Part shown: one piece after another, positions 34,596-43,680 of the stretch
Layout of the letters: the number at the start of each line of letters is the position of its first letter
Position numbering within the stretch: the stretch's first letter is position 1
Assembly: GCF_017876165.1 (NCBI RefSeq)
Contig: NZ_JAGINQ010000004.1
Location: 248,001-312,000, forward strand
Reading direction: 5' to 3'
DNA length: 64,000 nucleotides
Origin: Azospirillum soli
GTDB taxonomy: Bacteria > Pseudomonadota > Alphaproteobacteria > Azospirillales > Azospirillaceae
Position numbers and translations under genes: made by a program
Notes under the pieces: model-generated
Database searches by the model: none
Seen by the model: the letters and a program-made list of their open reading frames with translations, nothing else
Told to the model about the DNA's origin: nothing

Positions 34596-35252
34596 ATGCC
34601 CGATTCGAGGCATTTCACGACCCGTCGCGGCTTCATCGCCGGGCTGGGCTTCGGCGCCGTTTCCCTGTACGGCGCCTGGGCGGCCTACGGCGCCGCGCCG
34701 CTCCCCTTCGGCGGCAAACCCTCGGCGACTCCCGAATCCGACTCACACGGCAACCATGACGGTCATGGCGCCGCGGAGGCGCCCGCCGAACCCGCTGGCC
34801 ATGGTGGCCACGGCGCGTCCACCGGCATGGCGCCCGAAGAATTCCGCTTCGAACACGACGCCTTCGTCCGGAAATACGCTCAAGACGACGGCAGCATGAA
34901 CCCGCACACCGGCGGCAGCGCCCACGGTCAGCACGGCGCCACCGCCGGCCATGCCCATGGCGCCGACGGAGAACCCGTCGATGTCTATCTGATGGCGCAG
35001 AAGTTCGCCTACAGCCCCGATTTCATCCGTCTGAGAACCGGCCAGCCCTACCGGTTCCGCATGATGGCGGACGACATCACCCATGGTGCCTCGATTCAGT
35101 TGGGGTCGGGCAGCCGCATCATCCGCCTGCGCCCCAACACGGTCACCGAACAGACGATCACCTTCACCAAGCCGGGCGAGTACCTCGTCTACTGCACCGT
35201 CTATTGCGGCCAAGCGCACGACGCCATGCAGGGCCGCATCGTCGTCGGCTGA
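34596..35252 (+). CDS. Cytochrome c oxidase subunit II-like CuA protein
   Basis: 218 residues. A twin-Arg segment (TTRRGFIAGLGFGAV, RR at 10-11) suggests Tat export or an anchor. A long His- and Gly-rich linker (50-125) follows, then a cupredoxin domain. CuA ligands appear complete: H163, C200, C204, H208 and M211, with the C-x3-C-x3-H-x2-M spacing of Thermus ba3 subunit II. It should accept electrons from cytochrome c or a cupredoxin. The His-rich linker is unusual for this subunit. Eighteen bases before subunit I. Confidence 0.88.
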   Translation: MPDSRHFTTRRGFIAGLGFGAVSLYGAWAAYGAAPLPFGGKPSATPESDSHGNHDGHGAAEAPAEPAGHGGHGASTGMAPEEFRFEHDAFVRKYAQDDGSMNPHTGGSAHGQHGATAGHAHGADGEPVDVYLMAQKFAYSPDFIRLRTGQPYRFRMMADDITHGASIQLGSGSRIIRLRPNTVTEQTITFTKPGEYLVYCTVYCGQAHDAMQGRIVVG

Positions 35253-35270
35253 TTGAAGGGAGGACGCATT

Positions 35271-36962
35271 ATGAGTTCCATGTCGACACCCTTCGCCCCG
35301 GCCGGTTCGCGCTCCCGCCTGACCGCCCGGATCGCCGCCCTGCCGGCGGCCGACAAGGCCCTGTTGAAGCTGTTGTTCGGCGCCGCCCTGCTGGCCTTGG
35401 CGCTGGGCCTCGCCGGAGGATTCGTCACCGCGCTGGCCCGCGCCGGCGCACTGACCTTCTTTCCGGACGACGCCTACCGCATCCTGACCCTGCACGGCGT
35501 TTCGGTCTTTTTCTATTGGCTCTACCTGATCCAGGCGGCTCTTCTGCTGGTGCTGGCGGCGGCCGAGAACGGGCGTGGCTTGGCTCTCCGCCCCGTCGCG
35601 TGGCTCGGCGCCGCGCTGATGCTGGCCGGTTTCGGCGTCAGCGAGTGGATCTCCGCCACCGGCACGCCGTTGCTCTACGACGGCAGCCCGGAACTCGCCG
35701 TGGACGACCCGCGCTCGGTCGGTTTCTTCGCGCTGGGCTACCTGCTGCTGTCGGCCGGTCTGGTGGCGTCCGCCGTCAGCGGCATCGCCACGGTCCTCCA
35801 GCCGCGCCTGCGCGGTGACGCGGATGAATTCTCCTCCATCGGCTTCGCGCTGTTCGCCTGGGCCGGCTTCCTGGTGGTCAGCGCCATCGCCGCCACCAAC
35901 GCCTTCCTGCCGGGCGTGCTGTGGTCGCTGGGCGCCGGACCGTTCCCGGCCGATCACGGCACGGAATGGCACATCCTGTTCCACAACCTGCACTACCTGC
36001 CGCTGATGGCGACGGTGCTGGTGTGGTACGTGCTGACCGAGCACCTGACGGGCGTGAAGTCCATCCACGGCGCCAGGATGTCGAAGATCGTCTTCGCCGC
36101 CTATCTGGTCTTCGTGCCGCCGACCAGCCTCTACCACATGTTCCTGGAGCCGAACCTGTCGGAGAGCGTGCGCGTTGTCGGCTCGCTGCTGTCGCTGTTC
36201 GTGTCGGTGCCGACGCTGGCGGCCTTCGCCATCATCGTCTCCTCCCTGGAGGCCAGCGCGCGGGCGCGTGGCGCTTCCGGCCTCTTCGGCTGGATGCGCG
36301 GGCTGCCCTGGGATAACCCGGCCATGGCGAACATGGGCTGGGCGGCGGTGAACATGATGGTCGGCATCACCTTCGCCTTCGTGCTGATCCAGGGCGAACT
36401 GGCGCCGCTGCTGTCGGACACCTTCTTCGTGCCCGGCTATTTTCATTTCTTCGCGGCGGGCGTTCTCACCCAGACCTTCCTGGCGGCCATGATGGTGATG
36501 CTCCCGGCTTTCGGCGGCGGCGCGTTGTGGCGTCCGGCGGTGCTGACACGCATGCCGGCGCTGGTGACGGCCGGCCTCGTGCTGTTCGGAGCGGCGGGGA
36601 TCGCGGCGGGCTTCATGGGCGTGCCGCGCCGGGTGTTCGACGTCAGCTATGGCGGGGTGGCCCCGGCCGCTTGGCCGGTTCTGATGGCCTTGGTCGGCGT
36701 CGGCGCCACGGTTTTCGCCGTCGCCATTGCGGTCACCGTCTACGGAGTCGTCCGCACGCTGCTGTCCCGTCGCACGCCGGCCTTTCAGGCCTCCGTGGTC
36801 GATTGGCGGGCCGGGCCGGACGGAGTCGGTGCCGCACCCGCCTGGACCGGTCCACTGTCGGTCGCGGCCTTGGTCGCCGCCATGTACGTCTTCACCATCG
36901 TCGCGTTCCAATTGATCCAGTCTCTGCCGATCATCGCCGTCGGCGGCGGTCACGGACACTGA
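35271..36962 (+). CDS. B-type (ba3-like) heme-copper oxidase subunit I with altered active site
   Basis: 563 residues, about 12 to 14 membrane helices. Aligning by eye to Thermus ba3 oxidase: H75 (LTLHGV) and H392 are the low-spin heme ligands. H238 and Y242 (HNLHY) match the CuB His and cross-linked Tyr. The usual His-His pair is Y288-H289 (SLYHMF), and the high-spin heme ligand is Y390 (VPGYFHF instead of VPGHFHL). So two of the binuclear-centre His are Tyr. Flanking sequence (FGWMRGLPWDNPA, VPRRVFDV) is otherwise ba3-like. Activity may be changed or lost. GGGAGGAC site before the ATG at 35271. Confidence 0.85.
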   Translation: MSSMSTPFAPAGSRSRLTARIAALPAADKALLKLLFGAALLALALGLAGGFVTALARAGALTFFPDDAYRILTLHGVSVFFYWLYLIQAALLLVLAAAENGRGLALRPVAWLGAALMLAGFGVSEWISATGTPLLYDGSPELAVDDPRSVGFFALGYLLLSAGLVASAVSGIATVLQPRLRGDADEFSSIGFALFAWAGFLVVSAIAATNAFLPGVLWSLGAGPFPADHGTEWHILFHNLHYLPLMATVLVWYVLTEHLTGVKSIHGARMSKIVFAAYLVFVPPTSLYHMFLEPNLSESVRVVGSLLSLFVSVPTLAAFAIIVSSLEASARARGASGLFGWMRGLPWDNPAMANMGWAAVNMMVGITFAFVLIQGELAPLLSDTFFVPGYFHFFAAGVLTQTFLAAMMVMLPAFGGGALWRPAVLTRMPALVTAGLVLFGAAGIAAGFMGVPRRVFDVSYGGVAPAAWPVLMALVGVGATVFAVAIAVTVYGVVRTLLSRRTPAFQASVVDWRAGPDGVGAAPAWTGPLSVAALVAAMYVFTIVAFQLIQSLPIIAVGGGHGH

Positions 36963-36978
36963 GCGCAGGAGAAAAGCC

Positions 36979-37167
36979 ATGAAGAACGACGAACTCTGGC
37001 TGACCCTGACCATCGCCGCCGTGTGGGCGGTGCTGGCCGCTGTCTACGCCTTCGTCCCCAGCCTCGGCATGCCCGGCTACGTCCGGGTCTGGGGCGGCGG
37101 CGCCGTGCTGTTCCTGCTGCTTGCCGGCCTGCTGACCGCCATCGGCCGCAAGGCGCGCCAGGGCTGA
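36979..37167 (+). CDS. 62-residue membrane protein, putative small oxidase subunit
   Basis: Two membrane helices (LTIAAVWAVLAAVYAFV and VWGGGAVLFLLLAGLLTAI) with a short polar N-terminus (MKNDELW) and a basic end. It starts 16 bases after subunit I with a GGAGAAAAG site, so it is in the same operon. It is in the place of a small accessory subunit, but shows no sequence match I can name. Confidence 0.6.
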   Translation: MKNDELWLTLTIAAVWAVLAAVYAFVPSLGMPGYVRVWGGGAVLFLLLAGLLTAIGRKARQG

Positions 37168-37254
37168 CGGGCCAACGGCGAACGAACCGGGGCGAAGGAG
37201 CCGGGGCAAAGGGGCTGGACGCAACATCCGGCCCCTCTTGCCGCTCATGACTCC

Positions 37255-37662
37255 TCAATCGTCATCGTGGCGGTCGTCATCATGATCGTCGGCGCGGGCA
37301 TGCCGTTCGCCCTTGCCGACGGTACCGTGCGCGGTCCCATCGGCCAGGATGACTTGGCTGGCCATGAGCTTGCCGTGGCGGGTGCGTCCGGTGACGGTGA
37401 CCGGGTCGTTCGGACGGATGCCTTCCGGCAGGAAGCCCCGGACGGTCACGTCGGCTTGGCTCGCCCCGTCGCTGACGGTCAGCCAGTTGGCACCGACCGC
37501 CGTCACCGAGCCGGCGACGGTACCCCACCCCGCGTTGAGCACATCGGCGATCGGCTGCGGCGCCGAGGCCTGCACCGGGGAATGTTTCTGGTCCGCGTAG
37601 GCCGTCCCGGCACCCGCCGAGAGCGTCGCGACGAAAAGGGCGAAAGCGGCTGTGTTGCGCAT
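37255..37662 (-). CDS. Secreted OB-fold-like protein with acidic His-rich tail
   Basis: 135 residues. Signal peptide (MRNTAAFALFVATLSAGAGTAYA), then GTVAGSVTAVGANWLTVSDG ... VTVTGRTRHGKLMASQVILADG, a pattern of OB-fold/BOF beta strands. The C-terminus is a run of Asp and His (ADDHDDDRHDDD), suggesting metal binding. GGAGGA lies six bases before the ATG at 37662. Convergent with the oxidase operon; function unknown. Confidence 0.6.
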   Translation of the reverse strand: MRNTAAFALFVATLSAGAGTAYADQKHSPVQASAPQPIADVLNAGWGTVAGSVTAVGANWLTVSDGASQADVTVRGFLPEGIRPNDPVTVTGRTRHGKLMASQVILADGTAHGTVGKGERHARADDHDDDRHDDD

Positions 37663-37858
37663 GTCCATTCCTCCATCTCACGGGCGATCAAACGCCCCGA
37701 TGAGGAGAGCATGGCAAAACGGCCCTGAGCCGAACCTGAACGGCCCGTTCAAGTTCCGTTCAGACGAATCGAAACAGTTCGGCAAACCGCTCCATGCCCG
37801 AAGCGCGCCGAACCAATCGATCACTGATTTTGGAAAGGAGAAAGGGATGGTCCATCCG

Positions 37859-37884
37859 CAAAGGCCTGAACCGTTCAGGCTTTG
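37859..37884 (-). terminator. Intrinsic terminator of tRNA-Val copy 2
   Basis: GCCTGAA and TTCAGGC pair around CCG, extended by an AAAG/CTTT pair with one bulge. Positioned right after the tRNA on the minus strand. Confidence 0.7.
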
Positions 37885-37887
37885 GGA

Positions 37888-37962
37888 TGGTGGGCGCAGT
37901 AGGGATTGAACCTACGACCCCACCCGTGTGAAGGGTGTGCTCTCCCGCTGAGCTATGCGCCC
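37888..37962 (-). tRNA. tRNA-Val (anticodon CAC), copy 2
   Basis: Identical over all 75 bases to the copy at 33932, including the encoded ACCA. The flanking TTGGGATGG and CATCCCA are also shared, so the exact direct repeat is about 90 bases. The two copies bracket the oxidase module. Confidence 0.97.
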
Positions 37963-38117
37963 ATCCCAAGGAAACCGTTCAGCCGCTTGGCTCGTTTCGC
38001 TTTCGCGTCGTGCCCGCCGCTGCGGTGAGGCGGGTTTCTATAGGGCTCGCCCCCACCTGTCAAGCGTCTGTTTCGCACCAATATCAAAGAAACCCGTCAG
38101 CCCGGAGACACCGCCCC

Positions 38118-38948
38118 GTGACCGCCCGCCACCCGCCCCTTTACGCCGGATTGCTTGCGGCCCTCCTGTCCCTAGCTCCCCTGCCCGCCCTTGCGCAGAA
38201 CTGGCAATTGACCTACCGCGTGCATGTCGGCGGCGTGGCGGTGCTCGACGCGCGGGCGCAGTTATCGCTGTCCGGCGACCGTTACAGCGTGGCAGTGGAC
38301 GCGGCAACGGACGGCTTTCTCGGCCGCATGTTTCCCTGGCAGACGCATTCGCAAAGCGACGGCGCGGTGCGGCCGGACGGGCTGGCCCCGGCGCGGCACA
38401 CGCAGGTCAGCACCTTCCGGGGCAAGCCGCGCAACGTGACGCTGGAGTATGACGGGCGCGGCAACGTGCAGGCCAAGGTCACGCCGCCCCCGCAGGACGA
38501 CGATCGCGAGCCCGTTCCCGAATCGCTGCGCCGCACCACGCAGGACCCGCTCAGCGGCGTGCTGACGGTGCTGTTCGCCGGCCTGCGCGGCGAGGGCTGC
38601 GGCCGCAAGGTCCCGGTCTATGACGGGCGGCGGCGCTACGACATGCTGTTCTCGGATCAGGGCATGCAGCAGGTGGGGCAGTCCCGCTACTCGATCTTCT
38701 CGGGACCGGCCCGGCAGTGCCGGGTGTCCTACACGCCCATCGCGGGCTACAACCGCACCCCCAACAGCGCCTTCTGGCAGCGCAACCCCGGCCCGGAGGA
38801 GCGCCCGCCCGTCGATGTGTGGATCGCGCCGGTGACGCCCGGCGGACCGCCCCTGCCGGTGCGGGTGGAAACCGACAGCGGCTTCGGCGGCGTGGTCGTT
38901 CACCTCACGGGCGCCAGCGTGGCGCCCCAAACGGCGGAAAAGCCTTAG
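38118..38948 (+). CDS. Secreted DUF3108-like protein
   Basis: 276 residues. Signal peptide (YAGLLAALLSLAPLPALAQ). The mature protein opens NWQLTYRVHVGGVAVLDARAQLSLSGDRY, as in DUF3108, and has a beta-rich body with two Cys (GEGCGRKVPVYDGRRRYDM and ARQCRVSYTPIAGY). Starts GTG at 38118 with a CGGAGA site. Likely periplasmic; function unknown. It ends four bases inside the convergent gene at 38945. Confidence 0.7.
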   Translation: MTARHPPLYAGLLAALLSLAPLPALAQNWQLTYRVHVGGVAVLDARAQLSLSGDRYSVAVDAATDGFLGRMFPWQTHSQSDGAVRPDGLAPARHTQVSTFRGKPRNVTLEYDGRGNVQAKVTPPPQDDDREPVPESLRRTTQDPLSGVLTVLFAGLRGEGCGRKVPVYDGRRRYDMLFSDQGMQQVGQSRYSIFSGPARQCRVSYTPIAGYNRTPNSAFWQRNPGPEERPPVDVWIAPVTPGGPPLPVRVETDSGFGGVVVHLTGASVAPQTAEKP

Positions 38949-39214
38949 GCGTAAAGACGCTCGGCGGACACAGCTACCGGGGACTGGGCCACCGGATAAT
39001 ACAGAACCTCGGCCGAGGGGCGCTCGCTCGTGGCTTCCTCGCACAGGCGGCTGAACTCCGCCGCTTGGCGCTGAAGGTCGGAATGGTGGGCCAGCATGCG
39101 GTCGAACTCGGCGGTCGCGGCTTCCATCTGGCGGCGGGCAACGGCGCGGGCGGCATCGTCACGGCTGGCTTCGACGGACAGGGTCTTCTGGGGGAAGGAA
39201 AGGATCTGGGCCAT
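38945..39214 (-). CDS. 89-residue hypothetical protein with an upstream CtrA-type box
   Basis: MAQILSFPQKTL, then a helical middle (residues 18-60, rich in Ala, Arg, Glu) and a C-terminal EVLYYPVAQSPVAV. No membrane or signal. A strong GGAGG site precedes the ATG. The CtrA-like box at 39299-39314 lies about 85 bases upstream. Not a family I recognise. Confidence 0.6.
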   Translation of the reverse strand: MAQILSFPQKTLSVEASRDDAARAVARRQMEAATAEFDRMLAHHSDLQRQAAEFSRLCEEATSERPSAEVLYYPVAQSPVAVSAERLYA

Positions 39215-39298
39215 CGGGTTCCTCCATCGGAAAGACTGGCATCTGCGCGACTGGGCGACGGCCCCATCTAACGGGATTTACCTTTCGTTAGCCACTGT

Positions 39299-39314
39299 TA
39301 ATCTCTCATTAACC
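39299..39314 (-). promoter_or_regulatory. CtrA-type box
   Basis: TTAATCTCTCATTAAC has the TTAA-N7-TTAAC layout exactly (the reverse strand likewise reads TTAA-N7-TTAAC). CtrA is the cell-cycle and motility response regulator of alphaproteobacteria. The box is upstream of the 89-residue gene on the minus strand. Confidence 0.55.
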
Positions 39315-39365
39315 ATGACAAGAGTGGGACCTACGGCCCCGCCCCCGCTGGCCATCCCTCTGGCC

Positions 39366-40031
39366 CTACCCCGCCAGCCGCTCCAGCGCCGCCGGCAGCT
39401 CCGCGAAGTGGTCGAGGATCACGTCGGCGCCGAGGTCCTCCACCGGCATGCGCGGATAGCCGTAGCTCATCGCCACAACCGGGATGCCGACCGCGCGGGC
39501 GGCCTTCACGTCGTTGCCGTTGTCGCCGACCATCGCCGCCGGCCCGCCGCCCAACTGCTCCAGCACCCAGGCCAGATGCCGCCCGTCCGGCTTCTTCACC
39601 GGCAGCGTGTCGCCCCCGGCCACCGCGCCGAACAGGTCGGACAAACCCAGCATGCCCAGCAGCTTGCGGCTGATGCGTTCCGGCTTGTTGGTGCACAGGC
39701 CCAGCCGCACCCCCTGCCCGGCGAGATCCCGCAGGGTCTCCGCCACGTCCGGATAAAGCCGCGACGGCTCGGAGTCTTCATAATAGGTGTCGAGGTAATG
39801 GCGCAGGACCGGCTGCACCGTCCCGTCGTCCAGCGGCTCCCCGGTGGCGGCGAAGGCTTGGCGCACCAGATTGGCCGACCCGTCGCCGACCATCGTGCGC
39901 ACCTGCGCTTCCGTCAGGGCGGACCGGTCGAACCGGGCCAGCGTGCGGTTCAGCACGCGGGTCATGTCCGGCGCGCTGTCGATCAGCGTGCCGTCCAGGT
40001 CGAAGACGACGGAGGAGAAATGAGTGGGCAT
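39366..40031 (-). CDS. gph: Phosphoglycolate phosphatase-type HAD hydrolase
   Basis: 221-residue HAD phosphatase. Motif I VFDLDGTLIDSAPD, motif II LCTNKPE, the Lys in GGDTLPVKKPDG, and motif IV MVGDNGNDVKAA are all in order. PGP/Gph subgroup, clearing 2-phosphoglycolate; a related sugar phosphatase role is possible. ATG at 40031 has a GGGATA site; an upstream ATG 15 codons earlier is less likely. Confidence 0.88.
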   Translation of the reverse strand: MPTHFSSVVFDLDGTLIDSAPDMTRVLNRTLARFDRSALTEAQVRTMVGDGSANLVRQAFAATGEPLDDGTVQPVLRHYLDTYYEDSEPSRLYPDVAETLRDLAGQGVRLGLCTNKPERISRKLLGMLGLSDLFGAVAGGDTLPVKKPDGRHLAWVLEQLGGGPAAMVGDNGNDVKAARAVGIPVVAMSYGYPRMPVEDLGADVILDHFAELPAALERLAG

Positions 40032-40340
40032 CGTGGGTATCCCGATCGCGAGGCTGACGGCCACGTTCGATAGCACGCCCCGCCCTTCCCCGTCATCCGG
40101 CCCCCGAATCCGACGAGGCGCCCTTTACAGGACTCCACCACCCCCTTAGACAGGGTTAGCCATTGCGGCGCGGACCGGCCCAACCCTTTGGCCCGAAATG
40201 CCTAGATGCCTATGACACGATGACACAAAAGTTGACTTGGGCATTGCGCGCCGACTGTGGCAGTGAATATCCGTGTGATTTGATCAACCCGTTTTCCCGC
40301 CGGCCGGCATAACGAACGCGACATTAACGCAGAGATACGC
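40032..40340. other. Intergenic region ahead of glmU
   Basis: No gene is visible. TTGACT at 40232-40237 is a -35 candidate for glmU, but no good -10 follows at usual spacing. The left half holds upstream sequence of gph. No RNA motif seen. Confidence 0.45.
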
Positions 40341-41696
40341 ATGACCACCCACCGCCCGCTCGCCTGCGTGATCCTTGCCGCCGGCAAGGGCACCCGTATG
40401 AAATCCGACATGCCCAAGGTTCTCCACCGCGTCGCCGGACGGCCGATGGTCGGCCATGTGCTGGCGGCGGTGAAGGCGCTGGACCCCGACCATGTGGTCG
40501 TGGTGGTCGGCCCCGGCATGGACGACGTGGCGGCGGCGGTCGCCCCCTACCCCACCGCCGTCCAGCATGAACAGCGCGGCACCGCCGACGCCGTTCACTC
40601 CGCCTTCGGCCTGCTGGAAGGCTTCTCGGGGGACGTCGTGGTTCTTTACGGCGACACGCCGCTGGTCACGCCGGACACGCTGCGCGCCATGGTGGCCGCT
40701 CGCCGTCAGGCCAGCGACCCGGCGGTGGTCGTGCTGGGCATGCGCCCGGACGACCCGGCCGCCTATGGCCGCCTGATCCTGAACGCGCGCGGCGGGCTGG
40801 AGAAGATCGTCGAATATCTCGACGCCACCGAGGACGAGCGCAAGGTCGGCCTGTGCAACGCCGGCCTGATGGCCTTCGACGGCGCGCGGATGTTCGACCT
40901 GATCAACCGCATCGGCAACGCCAACGCCAAGGGCGAGTACTACCTGACCGACGTGGTGCAGATCGCGCGCGGCGACGGCATGACCTGCGCGGTGGTCGAG
41001 GCCGCCCCGGCCGAGGTGGTCGGCGTCAATTCCCGCGCCGAACTGGCCGAGGTGGAAAAGCTGATCCAGCGCCGCCTGCGCAAGGCCGCCATGGACAACG
41101 GCGCCACCCTGACCGACCCGGACACCGTCACCTTCAGCTTCGACACGAAGCTCGGCCGCGACGTGATCGTCGGCCCGCATGTGGTGTTCGCCCCCGGCGT
41201 GGTCGTCGGCGACCGGGTGGAGATCAAGTCCTTCACCCATCTGGAGCAGGTGCGCATCGAATCCGGCGCGCAGATCGGCCCCTACGCACGCCTGCGGCCG
41301 GGTGCAGAGATCGGCCCGGACGTCCACATCGGCAACTTCGTCGAGGTCAAGAACGCCCGGATCGAGGCCGGCGCCAAGGTCAACCACCTGACCTACATCG
41401 GCGACGCGCGGGTGGGTGCGAAGGCCAACGTCGGCGCCGGCACCATCACCTGCAATTACGACGGCTACAACAAGAGCCTGACCGACATCGGCGCCGGGGC
41501 CTTCATCGGCTCCAACAGCTCGCTGGTGGCGCCGGTGAAGATCGGCGACGGCGCCATCATCGGGGCGGGCAGCGTCATCACCACGGACGTGGAGGCGGAC
41601 ACGCTGGCCGTGGCCCGCGGCCGGCAGCAGGCTTACTCCGGCTGGGCCAAGCGCTTCCGCGAACGGAAGCAAAACGAGAAAGCGAAAAAGGCGTAA
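40341..41696 (+). CDS. glmU: Bifunctional UDP-N-acetylglucosamine pyrophosphorylase / glucosamine-1-phosphate N-acetyltransferase
   Basis: 451 residues. The N-terminal uridyltransferase starts CVILAAGKGTRMKSDMPKVLH, with QRGTADAVHSA further on. The C-terminal half is a left-handed beta helix of hexapeptides (GPYARLRPGAEIGPDVHIGNFVE, then GAGTITCNYDGYNK). It makes UDP-GlcNAc for cell wall and lipid A. It forms a pair with glmS 59 bases downstream. Confidence 0.97.
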   Translation: MTTHRPLACVILAAGKGTRMKSDMPKVLHRVAGRPMVGHVLAAVKALDPDHVVVVVGPGMDDVAAAVAPYPTAVQHEQRGTADAVHSAFGLLEGFSGDVVVLYGDTPLVTPDTLRAMVAARRQASDPAVVVLGMRPDDPAAYGRLILNARGGLEKIVEYLDATEDERKVGLCNAGLMAFDGARMFDLINRIGNANAKGEYYLTDVVQIARGDGMTCAVVEAAPAEVVGVNSRAELAEVEKLIQRRLRKAAMDNGATLTDPDTVTFSFDTKLGRDVIVGPHVVFAPGVVVGDRVEIKSFTHLEQVRIESGAQIGPYARLRPGAEIGPDVHIGNFVEVKNARIEAGAKVNHLTYIGDARVGAKANVGAGTITCNYDGYNKSLTDIGAGAFIGSNSSLVAPVKIGDGAIIGAGSVITTDVEADTLAVARGRQQAYSGWAKRFRERKQNEKAKKA

Positions 41697-41755
41697 CGTA
41701 GCCCCGGCCTCGTCGGTCGGACACTCCGTTGCCACCATTCAGGAGTTGCAGGTCC

Positions 41756-43582
<1,827 letters not shown>

Positions 43583-43594
43583 ACGCAGACAAAG

Positions 43595-43630
43595 AAAACC
43601 CCCGCCTGGGATGGCAGGCGGGGGTTTTCT
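43595..43630. terminator. Bidirectional intrinsic terminator after glmS
   Basis: AACCCCCGCCTG (43597-43608) pairs perfectly with CAGGCGGGGGTT (43615-43626), loop GGATGG, with A-run before and T-run after. It serves glmS and perhaps the convergent TonB receptor gene. Confidence 0.92.
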
Positions 43631-43680
43631 TCGTAACGGCGCTTGCGCCGGGCCTTCCTCGGGTGTTTCCCCTCAGAAGT

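Noticed and set aside
35271-36962. Calling subunit I a nitric oxide reductase (NorB type)
   Set aside because: The flanking sequence is ba3-oxidase-like, and the ligand changes seen (His to Tyr) do not match the NOR site I know; left open as altered oxidase.
34743-37013. 756-codon minus-strand ORF over the oxidase genes
   Set aside because: Shadow of the oxidase reading frames; rich in Arg, Gln and Gly, without a start signal or domain.
41697-41755. glmS ribozyme or riboswitch upstream of glmS
   Set aside because: The gap is only 59 bases and lacks any conserved RNA core; glmU-glmS is simply co-transcribed.
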